Below, piece by piece: positions 57,026 to 64,000 of a DNA stretch of 64,000 nucleotides (position 1 is the stretch's first letter; every line of letters begins with the position of its first letter). Where the stretch lies: positions 86,080 to 150,079 of the forward strand of contig JALOOM010000010.1 of assembly GCA_025454395.1 (NCBI GenBank), given 5' to 3'. This DNA is from Elainella sp. Prado103. GTDB lineage: Bacteria > Cyanobacteriota > Cyanobacteriia > Elainellales > Elainellaceae. Position numbers and translations under genes: made by a program. A model generated the notes under the pieces. That model searched no databases and was not told where the DNA came from. It saw only the letters and a program-made list of their open reading frames with translations.

Positions 57026-57688
57026 ATGCCGTTCAGTTCATTTTTTATGACATCTAACTCACCTCCACCGAATTCAGTTCCTCCAACTCCCTCCTCATCA
57101 CCTGTAACCTCACCCCCTGCAACCGTGATGCCGATCGCGACTCGCCTGCGCAATTTTGTCATTGTGCTCGTGTCTGTTATTTTGGGTGTTGCTGTATTTC
57201 TGGGAATGCAGACTGGCAGTAGTACAGGTACATTGGCTGCCCTGGCTAAGTCAGCAACCCCCTTAGAAATTGCCCTCAGCAACCATAGACCAACCCTGAT
57301 GGAGTTTTACGCTGACTGGTGTACTTCTTGTCAGGCTATGGCGAAAGACATGGGAGAACTGAAGCAAGAGTACGGGCAAGCTGTGAACTTTGTCATGCTG
57401 AATGTAGATAACAACAAGTGGCTCCCGGAAATGTTGCACTATCGGGTTGAGGCCATCCCCCATTTTGTTTTCCTCGACCGAATGGGTGAGTCGATCGCCA
57501 GTACGATTGGCGAGCAACCCCGACCGATCATGGCTGCCAACTTATCAGCTTTATCAAGCGATACCACCTTGCCTTACATTCAGCAGCGTGGGCGCATTTC
57601 CCAATTTGAAGCCCCGGTTAACCCAAGGGCAACGGCCGGTGAAGATCCTCGCAGTCATGGAGCCCAAGTGATGCCGCAGGGTGGGTGA
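57026..57688 (+). CDS. TxlA/HCF164-like membrane-anchored thioredoxin
   Basis: 220 residues. A Pro/Ser-rich cytosolic start is followed by one hydrophobic helix (~44-61) and a thioredoxin domain with the redox-active WCTSC (Cys99 and Cys102), typical of TxlA/HCF164 proteins that carry reducing power across the thylakoid membrane for cytochrome b6f assembly. The C-terminal tail (RISQFEAPVNPRA...) contains a PHF cis-Pro region earlier (VEAIPHFVF). A later ATG at 57047 is an alternative start. Confidence 0.9.
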   Translation: MPFSSFFMTSNSPPPNSVPPTPSSSPVTSPPATVMPIATRLRNFVIVLVSVILGVAVFLGMQTGSSTGTLAALAKSATPLEIALSNHRPTLMEFYADWCTSCQAMAKDMGELKQEYGQAVNFVMLNVDNNKWLPEMLHYRVEAIPHFVFLDRMGESIASTIGEQPRPIMAANLSALSSDTTLPYIQQRGRISQFEAPVNPRATAGEDPRSHGAQVMPQGG

Positions 57689-57736
57689 AAACCTGTTGTT
57701 GGTAATTGACAGAGCAGTGGCATGGCAGCATCAAGC

Positions 57737-58621
57737 TCACGATCGGGCTGAAGAAGCGGACGGCACTACTCCCCCATTGGCAATGGCAGTCCCCAAAAGT
57801 ACTAGGCCACAGCCGATTAGCATTGAAAGGGTGATCGGTTCTTGCAGAACAATTGCTCCCCAGAGTAATGCTGAAGGTGGTACTAAATAGGCGATCGTTA
57901 AAGCTTTGCTGGCTCCGACATTTTGAATCAGGCGGTAGTAAAGAACATAGGCAAAAGAGGTCGATAGAATTGCCAGGGCAAGAACGGAGAAGATCACAAA
58001 AGCAGAAGGCGTTTGTTGAGGTATGGTGAATGGTAGCGCTGGTAAAAGTAGCAATGCTGCCCCTAATTGGCTCCCCGTTGTTAGTACTAGCGATGAAACA
58101 CCGGATAGGCGCAGTTTCGTGTAGGGTGCTGCAATTGCGTACATCAAAGCCCCTAACAAGCCAGACAGGACAGCCAAGCCAAAATTCAGAGTAAAGGGGA
58201 TAGGTTCCCAGCCCACCAACACCACAACCCCGATAAATCCAAGCATAGACCCGAGTATACTGGCGATCGTCATTTTTTCTCGTAGCCATAAAGCGGCGAT
58301 CACCGTACCAAATAGGGGGGTGGTGGCATTGAGAATGGCGGTAAATCCGGCTGATAAGGAGAGTGCTGAGAAGGCAAATAACAGAAATGGTAAAGCAGAG
58401 TTTAAGCTACCGATAATGAGTAGATCGCGCCAGTGTCGCCGCATCTCAGCCATCAAATTGAAGCGAACCATCAAAGGCAACAACACTAAGCTGGCTAATA
58501 CAACTCTGAGTTCGATCAACCAAACTGGGCCAAGAACTGGAGCTGCTACACGCAACCATAGGAAAGAACCACCCCATAGGGCAGCTAATAAAAATAGCTC
58601 AGCGATCGCTACAGTCCCCAT
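57737..58621 (-). CDS. EamA (DMT superfamily) transporter
   Basis: 294 residues with ten predicted helices in two EamA repeats. Repeat 1 starts ELFLLAALWGGSFLWLRVAAP and repeat 2 around ALMYAIAAPYTKLRLSG; GFTAILNATTPLFGTVIAAL and ASKALTIAYLVPPSALLWGA are the conserved helix pairs. Metabolite or amino-acid export is typical, but the substrate is unknown. It converges with the TxlA-like gene 49 bp away. Confidence 0.9.
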   Translation of the reverse strand: MGTVAIAELFLLAALWGGSFLWLRVAAPVLGPVWLIELRVVLASLVLLPLMVRFNLMAEMRRHWRDLLIIGSLNSALPFLLFAFSALSLSAGFTAILNATTPLFGTVIAALWLREKMTIASILGSMLGFIGVVVLVGWEPIPFTLNFGLAVLSGLLGALMYAIAAPYTKLRLSGVSSLVLTTGSQLGAALLLLPALPFTIPQQTPSAFVIFSVLALAILSTSFAYVLYYRLIQNVGASKALTIAYLVPPSALLWGAIVLQEPITLSMLIGCGLVLLGTAIANGGVVPSASSARS

Positions 58622-59072
58622 GGTTAACCTTCGAGCTTCTTACGAGCCTATCCTGACGAAAGTTTAACAACTGAAATCCCTAATTTGAGGAGATTGTAAT
58701 ATACGGTTATCTCCACTGTTTAAGTTGCTTTGCAGGATGTTTTGCAGGATGTTTTGCGAGGTATCTGACGATCACCAGTTGAGAGACGAGCAGTGATAGA
58801 GCAGTGATAGAGCAGTGATAGAGCAGTGATAGAGCAGTGATAGAGCAATGAGGAGAGCAATGAGGAGAGCAATAAATAGATACATTTAGAATCCCTGCTG
58901 CAATGGTTTGGGATATGGTCTGCTCTGCCTGGACAGAATATTAAGTTTCGTCAGTTATTTCATTCTCCCCCTAAATAACTTATCAGTAATCCCTCGATGT
59001 ATTGAGCGATGCAGCCTCCCTCTTCTGGATCGATTAAACTGAAAATATTTAGCTGAAACTGGGTGAACCTGC
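58622..59072. other. Divergent spacer with 11-bp tandem array
   Basis: 451 bp between the EamA gene and the PstS-like gene. The array at 58787-58872 is listed separately; GGATGTTTTGCA repeats occur near 58735-58765. No Pho-box-like repeats were recognised upstream of the PstS-like gene. Confidence 0.55.
58787..58872. repeat. 11-bp tandem repeat, about five copies, then GAGCAATGAG repeats
   Basis: AGAGCAGTGAT repeated about five times, then a 12-bp variant GAGCAATGAGGA. Intergenic. Confidence 0.9.
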
Positions 59073-60065
59073 ATGACGAGCAAAAAAAATGATCTGCCCG
59101 CATTGCTGTTGACCTTACTTGTCACCCTGGGCTTGCTCGGAGGAGGAATCTGGTTTGTTGTCCAGCGACTTGCTTCTAGATTGGATCCCAGCCTGCAAGC
59201 TTCGCCTTCTACGCCAACAGATTCACCCACTGCCAACTTGACTCCTAGCCCCTCAACCGTTTCTGCGCCTGCGCCCGCCCTTGATACCTCTCAGCCCGAT
59301 CCATCTGTATTGGCCATTGATGGCAGTGTTTCCTTGGTCGCCTTGATGAAGCAACTACAAAATGCCTACTTGCAAATTAACCCCAATTTGCCTACCACCT
59401 ATGGCATTCCCGACGGACGACCCAATGGTACCAATGCTGGGTTGCAGAACCTCCGGGATGGTAAGGTCTCAATGGCTGTCAGCTCCCGCCCCTTGGAGCC
59501 AGAAGAAATTCAGCTCGGTTTGCAGGCAGTACCGATCGTGCGAGATGCGCTGGCTGTCGCTGTTGGGGTTGATAACCCTTACCAAGGTAATTTAACCTTA
59601 GAGCAACTTAAACAAATTTTTCAGGGCAAGATTGTCAACTGGTCGGAAGTGGGCGGGCCGGATCGACCCATTCGCGTGATCAATCGATCGCCTGATAGTG
59701 GTACCTACACTTTTTTCCAGGATGTGGTGCTCCTGGGTGAACCCTTTGCTCCTGATAGCCCCACCTTCACGACTGCTCAGCAAGATGAAACGACTCCGCT
59801 GCTGCGAGCCTTGGGAGAGGATGGCATTACCTACAGCACGGTCACCCAGCTCGCTAACCAGCAAACGGTACGCATGGTCTCCATTGATGGTATTTCACCG
59901 ATCGATCAGGTGGCGGTCAGCAATGGCACCTATCCCATTAGCCGGATTGGGTATCTGGTTGTCTTACCCCAAACCAGCCCCGCGGTGAAACAATTCATCG
60001 ATCTGACTCGCTCTGAGCAAGGTAAAGCGATCATCCGTCGACTCGGTTTTACTCCGGTTGAATAG
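59073..60065 (+). CDS. PstS-like phosphate ABC transporter substrate-binding protein
   Basis: 330 residues. An N-terminal membrane helix (ALLLTLLVTLGLLGGGIWFVV) followed by a Thr/Pro/Ser linker and a periplasmic binding-protein domain of type 2: DGSVSLVALMKQLQNAYLQ, SRPLEPEEI, GKIVNWSEVGGPDRPIRVINR and SPDSGTYTFFQDVVL are typical of PstS-like proteins. The signal segment lacks a lipobox Cys, so it is probably anchored by the helix. It is not next to pstCAB; whether it binds phosphate or another oxyanion is not certain. Confidence 0.88.
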   Translation: MTSKKNDLPALLLTLLVTLGLLGGGIWFVVQRLASRLDPSLQASPSTPTDSPTANLTPSPSTVSAPAPALDTSQPDPSVLAIDGSVSLVALMKQLQNAYLQINPNLPTTYGIPDGRPNGTNAGLQNLRDGKVSMAVSSRPLEPEEIQLGLQAVPIVRDALAVAVGVDNPYQGNLTLEQLKQIFQGKIVNWSEVGGPDRPIRVINRSPDSGTYTFFQDVVLLGEPFAPDSPTFTTAQQDETTPLLRALGEDGITYSTVTQLANQQTVRMVSIDGISPIDQVAVSNGTYPISRIGYLVVLPQTSPAVKQFIDLTRSEQGKAIIRRLGFTPVE

Positions 60066-60096
60066 CTTGACCTTTGAAGCTTGCCAATCATTCACT

Positions 60097-61293
60097 CTAC
60101 TGAACTGAATCAATATCCCGTCTGTATACTGTGCCATTATGACCCGCTAAAAATCGAGGTAGTTCAGCCATTTCTATCACTTGCAGTGTTTGCATGTCGT
60201 AGGTTGTATAGCGAGTCAATTCCGGGCTATTAAAGTCCACATCAATTAGAGTTAAGGTTTTGCGAGGAGGTTGGTCGCCAGCAATTAAGGGACGTGGCCC
60301 TGATCCTAAAATTCCAGCATGGAGGAGTTGAATTTCTCCTTTATGTCCTGGATAATAGGCGTGATGATGACCACTAATGTAAGTGTGGACGTTATATTTT
60401 TCCAGCAAGGATCGCAATTCATCTGCATTATCCATCACCTCGCCCGGTTCATCTCGTCCAACGGCTACCCCATAGAGGGGTAAATGACTCAGCAAAATTC
60501 TTAGCTTAGCTTGTTGAGCCGCAGGGCTAGCCAGTGCTCGCTCAACCCAGTTTAATTTATCTGAAGGAATGCGACTGGATGAACCATCCCAGGCAAGAAA
60601 GAAGATGTCTTGATGCTGAAAAGTATAATAAAACGGGAATTCAAATCGATCGACAAACTGAATTCCAGGGTGATGGGTTTGAGCATGCCAATATTGAGTG
60701 GCTAGATCACGTTCTTGCTGAAATAAGAAGCCACCATTGATCGCTGTGGATCCGGAGGCATCGTGATTTCCGATCGTGAAGCCAAACGGTAACTGAAACT
60801 GCCGGAGAGGAGCTGCCACATGCTGGTCAAAGGCATCCCACATGGCACGAATCTGATCCGGCGTAAGGCTCGGTTTCTGACCAGCTACCATGTCACCACT
60901 GCACAATACTAGATCGGGTTGCCAAAACGGCAGCAGATTGACACCCCGATCCACTTCTGGTTCATAATCGGTTGAACCGTAGGCACTATTGAGATCGCTA
61001 ATTAAAGCCAAGCGAACATCCCCACGAGGTGGATTGGCAAGATGGGGGAATTGCTGAACGATCGCTTCAGTGACGGGCGGCAGAGGGGTCGCTAAGGTCG
61101 CAACAGTGGGACGACTGCTCAGATTAGAATTAATTACACTGGGACTGATCTCACTGGGACTGATCTCACTGGGACTGATCTCACTGGGACTGGGAAGCGA
61201 AGCAGAATTTTGCGGCTGTACTGCTTGGCAGGCCCAACCAATTGTCAGACAAAGCCCAATCAATCCAGAAATGACAAAACGATGCCAGCGCAT
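60097..61293 (-). CDS. Metallophosphoesterase lipoprotein
   Basis: 398 residues. A signal peptide with lipobox-like IGWAC is followed by a linker carrying the tandem repeat SEISP (four copies, 15-bp DNA unit). The calcineurin-like phosphoesterase domain (~95-390) shows the metal sites: ALISDLNSAYGS with Asp, DLVLCSGDMVAGQ, TIGNHDASGS with the GNHD motif, ILLSHLPLYGV and YISGHHHAYYPG. The usual first motif DxH appears as DLN. Substrate unknown. It converges with the PstS-like gene 31 bp away. Confidence 0.9.
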   Translation of the reverse strand: MRWHRFVISGLIGLCLTIGWACQAVQPQNSASLPSPSEISPSEISPSEISPSVINSNLSSRPTVATLATPLPPVTEAIVQQFPHLANPPRGDVRLALISDLNSAYGSTDYEPEVDRGVNLLPFWQPDLVLCSGDMVAGQKPSLTPDQIRAMWDAFDQHVAAPLRQFQLPFGFTIGNHDASGSTAINGGFLFQQERDLATQYWHAQTHHPGIQFVDRFEFPFYYTFQHQDIFFLAWDGSSSRIPSDKLNWVERALASPAAQQAKLRILLSHLPLYGVAVGRDEPGEVMDNADELRSLLEKYNVHTYISGHHHAYYPGHKGEIQLLHAGILGSGPRPLIAGDQPPRKTLTLIDVDFNSPELTRYTTYDMQTLQVIEMAELPRFLAGHNGTVYRRDIDSVQ

Positions 61294-61384
61294 GATGAGG
61301 AAGCCTATCTCACAAAAATGCGAACACCGAAAAGGAGAACTGGATCGATACTATCCAATTCTCCAATTCAATGCTATCTAACAT

Positions 61385-61415
61385 AAAAAAGAAAGCAAGC
61401 AGCCCGCTTACTTTC
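61385..61415 (-). terminator. Rho-independent terminator overlapping the stop codon of the 75-residue gene
   Basis: Read leftward: GAAAGTAAGC, loop GGGCT, GCTTGCTTTC (10-bp stem with one wobble pair), then six T. The first stem arm includes the TAA stop of the gene. Confidence 0.92.
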
Positions 61416-61635
61416 CTCTAATCATATGCAATTTTTCAACTATTTCAGCGTTCATGGTGACAGGGCAGTTTTCAGGCCCTCCCTTGACTTCGATCGCAGC
61501 ACATCCCCTATGTTCTCGTTCATATTCATGGGAACGCCGTGTGACTTGTTGCTTGGCGTTGAATCCGCCTTCTACAATCGTAATCCCTACCAGATGGAAT
61601 GAGTCGTCATATTGGTAGGAGGTCCACTTGTCCAT
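61408..61635 (-). CDS. Small hypothetical protein, 75 residues
   Basis: Starts MDKWTSYQYDDSFHLVGITI and is hydrophilic and soluble-looking, with two Cys and several His. ATG 61635 is chosen because AGGAG is 9 nt upstream; an earlier ATG at 61644 touches that site. A strong terminator overlaps its stop, so it is an expressed, single-gene unit. I do not recognise the family, though it looks like a compact cyanobacterial protein. Confidence 0.75.
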   Translation of the reverse strand: MDKWTSYQYDDSFHLVGITIVEGGFNAKQQVTRRSHEYEREHRGCAAIEVKGGPENCPVTMNAEIVEKLHMIRGK

Positions 61636-62017
61636 GGGAGTCATCTCCTAAATGAAGCGAAAGAATATTTTTAGTATAAGACGAATTTAAGCGTTGCTGA
61701 GCCCTCAGCGCCGGGTTTGTCTAAATCGCAAGGGATTGTAACGTTTGGATATTTTTTGAGATATAAGGCCAACATTTTTGTAATGCTACTGATCATTTGC
61801 TCCATCGTCCGACTTCGTCGATATATGAGATTCCGCAGAGACGAAACATGCGATCGGATTTGATCTAATTTTGACCTGGTTAATTTTGACCTGGTTAATT
61901 TTGACCTGGTTAATTTTGACCTACTTATTATTGCAGTATGGGGCGATTGCCCGATCGAATGCTTGAATTCTGCTGGCTTGAATTCTGCTGGCTTGAATTC
62001 TGCTGGCTTGAATTCTG
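61636..62017. other. Spacer with two tandem arrays downstream of the channel gene
   Basis: 382 bp. The 16-bp array at 61866-61923 and the 15-bp array at 61961-62020 occupy its right part. The left part should hold the promoter of the 75-residue gene. No gene is supported. Confidence 0.65.
61866..61923. repeat. 16-bp tandem repeat, nearly four copies
   Basis: Units of TTTTGACCTGGTTAAT. Intergenic. Confidence 0.9.
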
Positions 62018-62020
62018 CTA
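61961..62020. repeat. 15-bp tandem repeat running into a stop codon
   Basis: Four units of GCTTGAATTCTGCTG; the end of the array supplies the stop codon of the leftward channel gene at 62018-62020. Confidence 0.9.
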
Positions 62021-63754
62021 AGTATAAATTGGCTGAGTGATTGAGTTACTCCGCCACAGTACCTCAAGTTGAGTAGCTGGAATCGTTAGATACAGCACAT
62101 CACCCGGCTGAAGTTCGATATCCAGTAAATTCCAACCATGGGTAGTTTGATATTTTTTCTCCAGGTAGAGTGGTACAAAATCGGCTTCCCTGGCGACATC
62201 TTTGACTCGTTTGCCATAGAAGGGATGCACTGGAGTAATCGTAGTCGCGAGCGCCACCCAGAGAATATCGGCCGTCATCCCGTTGCCCAAAATGCGTCCT
62301 CCCAGCGCGGCAGCGGCAAAGGAGGGGGCAGCGAGTTCTGCCGGACTAAAGACTGCCTCGAAGTCAAACACTTGCTGAGCCAGGGGAGCAAATTGGGGGT
62401 TTTGGTTACGCACGATCACGGGCAACTTGGGAGACAGTCCTTTCGCTGTCAAGGCAATTTCCAGGTTGGTCACATCATTACTCGTGACTGCTAGCAATGC
62501 CGAAGCGCCTGCAATATGGGCAGTTTGCAACGTGGTTGCGAGGTTGGCATCGCCTTGGATAACCGGCACTTTCAGCGCTTGCGCCACATTGAGAAAGCGG
62601 TTGTTGGGATCGCGTTCGATCGCCACGACCTCACAGCCACTTGCCTGGAGTTGGGTCGCAATTTGAATGCCCATGCCGCCCATGCCACAAACAATATAAT
62701 GATGGCGCTGTGGCACGCGAGCTGTACTCCACAACTGTTGCAACCGGGTTCCTAAGACAAAATCATTCAACAAGGCATAAAAAATCCCGACTACTGCCGC
62801 ACCCACTAACATCAAAATGACGGTAAACACCTTGATGTCTGCCGGAGCTTGTTCCACCACCCCTTCATTGCCACCCGCCCCGGTAATCAGCCCAACCGAA
62901 AAATAGAGAGCATCCACCAGAGAAGTATGGAAATTGGTTGTGGTATACAGTAGGGTTGAGCCAATGATCGTGGTCAGCAGTACCAGCGTAATCCAGATGG
63001 TGGGGCGAATATGCTGTTGAAAATAGCGAATACTTGTCCAGACTCCGATCAACCGCTGGCGGAAACTCCGCTGGGCAAAGTGCATTTGGGGCTGGGTGGC
63101 TACGATCAATCGATCGCCAGGTTGGAGGTGTTTGCCTTCTACAACGGCTGACACCAGATCCATGCGGTTGCGAGCCGGTAGATAGTAAATCAGCATGCGG
63201 GAACGATCCTCCCACAGGTCGCTCAGTCGTCTCCCCCGCCAAGCATGATTTTCATCAATGTATTCTTCTCGAATTGGCCAGGTTTGCTGAAAGAGTCGGA
63301 GTTGCCCGATCGCCCGATTGCCTAAGGCTGCAAAAGCAAACACCGGAGCTGCCAGAGCCGCCACGCTCATCGAAAAGTGATCCAAGAGCGTGTGATCAAG
63401 TCGATCGCCTAAACTCGCGTTGAACAGGCGATTGACAATCCGGACTTGGGGATTCAACACTCGCGCTTGGGTGAGCACGGCTAAGTTTAAGGCATCATCA
63501 CTGGTGGTCAGCACTAAAGTATGCGCTTCATAGATCCCGGCTGCAATCAGGGTGGAAGCTGCCCCTAGATCGCCAATGATGATTTGATCCCCCGGTTCCA
63601 ATTCATGTTCTGCCAAGGGACGAGAATGGATCCCAGTAACGATCGCTCCTTGTTGCTTCAGTAAGCGAAAAACTTGGTGTCCTGCCCGACCAAGCCCACA
63701 AACAATAATCCGGGTCTTCATAATCTCAGGGGAGGTGGCATCAGAATAGGGCAT
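62018..63754 (-). CDS. RCK-channel-RCK protein (TrkA-N / two-helix ion channel)
   Basis: 578 residues. Order: TrkA-N/RCK (~13-140, TRIIVCGLGRAGHQVF), TrkA-C-like (~155-222), a two-helix pore (helices ~252-271 and ~306-328, pore ~276-298), second RCK (~351-480, HYIVCGMGGMGIQIA) and a second TrkA-C. The pore helix has ALYFSVGLITGAGGNEG instead of the K+ channel filter TVGYGD, so selectivity may not be for K+. Both RCK domains have the GxGxxG motif. The start ATG at 63754 has AGAGG 5 nt upstream; MKTRIIVCG at 63721 is an alternative. Confidence 0.88.
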   Translation of the reverse strand: MPYSDATSPEIMKTRIIVCGLGRAGHQVFRLLKQQGAIVTGIHSRPLAEHELEPGDQIIIGDLGAASTLIAAGIYEAHTLVLTTSDDALNLAVLTQARVLNPQVRIVNRLFNASLGDRLDHTLLDHFSMSVAALAAPVFAFAALGNRAIGQLRLFQQTWPIREEYIDENHAWRGRRLSDLWEDRSRMLIYYLPARNRMDLVSAVVEGKHLQPGDRLIVATQPQMHFAQRSFRQRLIGVWTSIRYFQQHIRPTIWITLVLLTTIIGSTLLYTTTNFHTSLVDALYFSVGLITGAGGNEGVVEQAPADIKVFTVILMLVGAAVVGIFYALLNDFVLGTRLQQLWSTARVPQRHHYIVCGMGGMGIQIATQLQASGCEVVAIERDPNNRFLNVAQALKVPVIQGDANLATTLQTAHIAGASALLAVTSNDVTNLEIALTAKGLSPKLPVIVRNQNPQFAPLAQQVFDFEAVFSPAELAAPSFAAAALGGRILGNGMTADILWVALATTITPVHPFYGKRVKDVAREADFVPLYLEKKYQTTHGWNLLDIELQPGDVLYLTIPATQLEVLWRSNSITQPIYT

Positions 63755-63836
63755 ATCATCCTCTAGGTTTATTGTTACGATGCCGGACAGACAGAACTGT
63801 AGCTAAACGCACTTCGTTGCAACATGAGGTCGCAAC

Positions 63837-64000
63837 ATGATTGACTGACAAAACTCAAACTACCCACTGCTACGCAGAAGCAAGCTACACCCCAACCCCT
63901 TTCCCAGAGCGGGCGAGGGGCTTTCGAACCAGGATTTGATTGCAAGTCCCTTCGCCCCTAGTGGGAGAAGGGATTTAGGGATGAGGGGAAAAGATTTGTC
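63837..64000 (-). mobile_element. MITE copy 3, inverted, cut by the window edge
   Basis: Same element as copies 1 and 2 in opposite orientation, including the TGATTGACTGACAAA end with one mismatch at the first base. It is full length at this end; the last ten bases and the far duplication are outside the window. Confidence 0.88.

Overview
The window is a 64 kb piece of a cyanobacterial chromosome, about half G+C and rich in the GCGATCGC-type palindrome that is over-represented in many cyanobacteria. The lineage rests on genes found only or mainly in oxygenic phototrophs: psaM (photosystem I), a high-light-inducible protein, ycf54 (chlorophyll cyclase partner), an Sll0418-type MPBQ/MSBQ methyltransferase (plastoquinone and tocopherol synthesis), a DUF92/VTE6-like protein, hemJ, crtE, a PII protein with Ser49, and a DUF2811 protein. 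I cannot assign a genus from sequence alone.

Layout. 1-17.5 kb is transcribed almost entirely leftward: a CPA1 antiporter (cut by the window edge), an RlmI-like rRNA methyltransferase, DedA, ahcY with a clear terminator, a 1161-residue ATPase/transmembrane/14-repeat WD40 protein whose start overlaps the stop of a BMP-type ABC ATPase, the cognate Tat-type lipoprotein, a TPR protein, a LapA-like protein, UbiX, RNase R and PhoU. 17.5-19.8 kb is a repeat-rich gene desert holding psaM and a MITE. 19.8-26.3 kb has acetyl-CoA synthetase and a tightly coupled five-gene leftward nickel/cobalt ECF transporter operon. 27-36 kb carries the HLIP, MPBQ methyltransferase, a VOC protein, an unusual coiled-coil/EamA fusion, an M42 peptidase, the DUF92 protein, an SDR and an acetyltransferase. 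36-44 kb carries a CyaC-like histidine kinase/adenylyl cyclase, hemJ, DUF2811, a 549-bp intergenic region with dense regulatory-looking sequence, and a GGDEF/EAL protein. 44-56 kb is housekeeping: pdxJ, ycf54, crtE and folD, NUDIX, a YgjP-like metallohydrolase, a diguanylate cyclase, phosphohexomutase, rdgB and glnB behind a perfect NtcA box. 56-64 kb has a NIL-ferredoxin, a TxlA-like thioredoxin, an EamA transporter, a PstS-like protein, a metallophosphoesterase, a small unknown protein and an RCK-gated channel-like protein.

How the genes fit together. Several modules are visible: metal uptake, isoprenoid/quinone/pigment supply (crtE, MPBQ methyltransferase, DUF92, hemJ, ycf54), second-messenger signalling (one predicted cAMP maker, one predicted c-di-GMP maker, one predicted c-di-GMP degrader) and nitrogen/carbon signalling (PII). 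No classical mobile-element transposase, tRNA, rRNA or CRISPR array was seen.

The most distinctive features are non-coding. (1) A 174-bp MITE-like element is present three times, with 16-bp perfect terminal inverted repeats and 9-10-bp target duplications at the two complete copies. (2) Short tandem arrays with 10-18-bp units are unusually abundant in spacers and also run into several gene ends, where units are multiples of three. (3) In 41.1-41.55 kb there is a helically phased run of five DnaA-box-like 9-mers, an exact match to the HLR1 pattern and a perfect 11-bp inverted repeat. These are the items I would check first.
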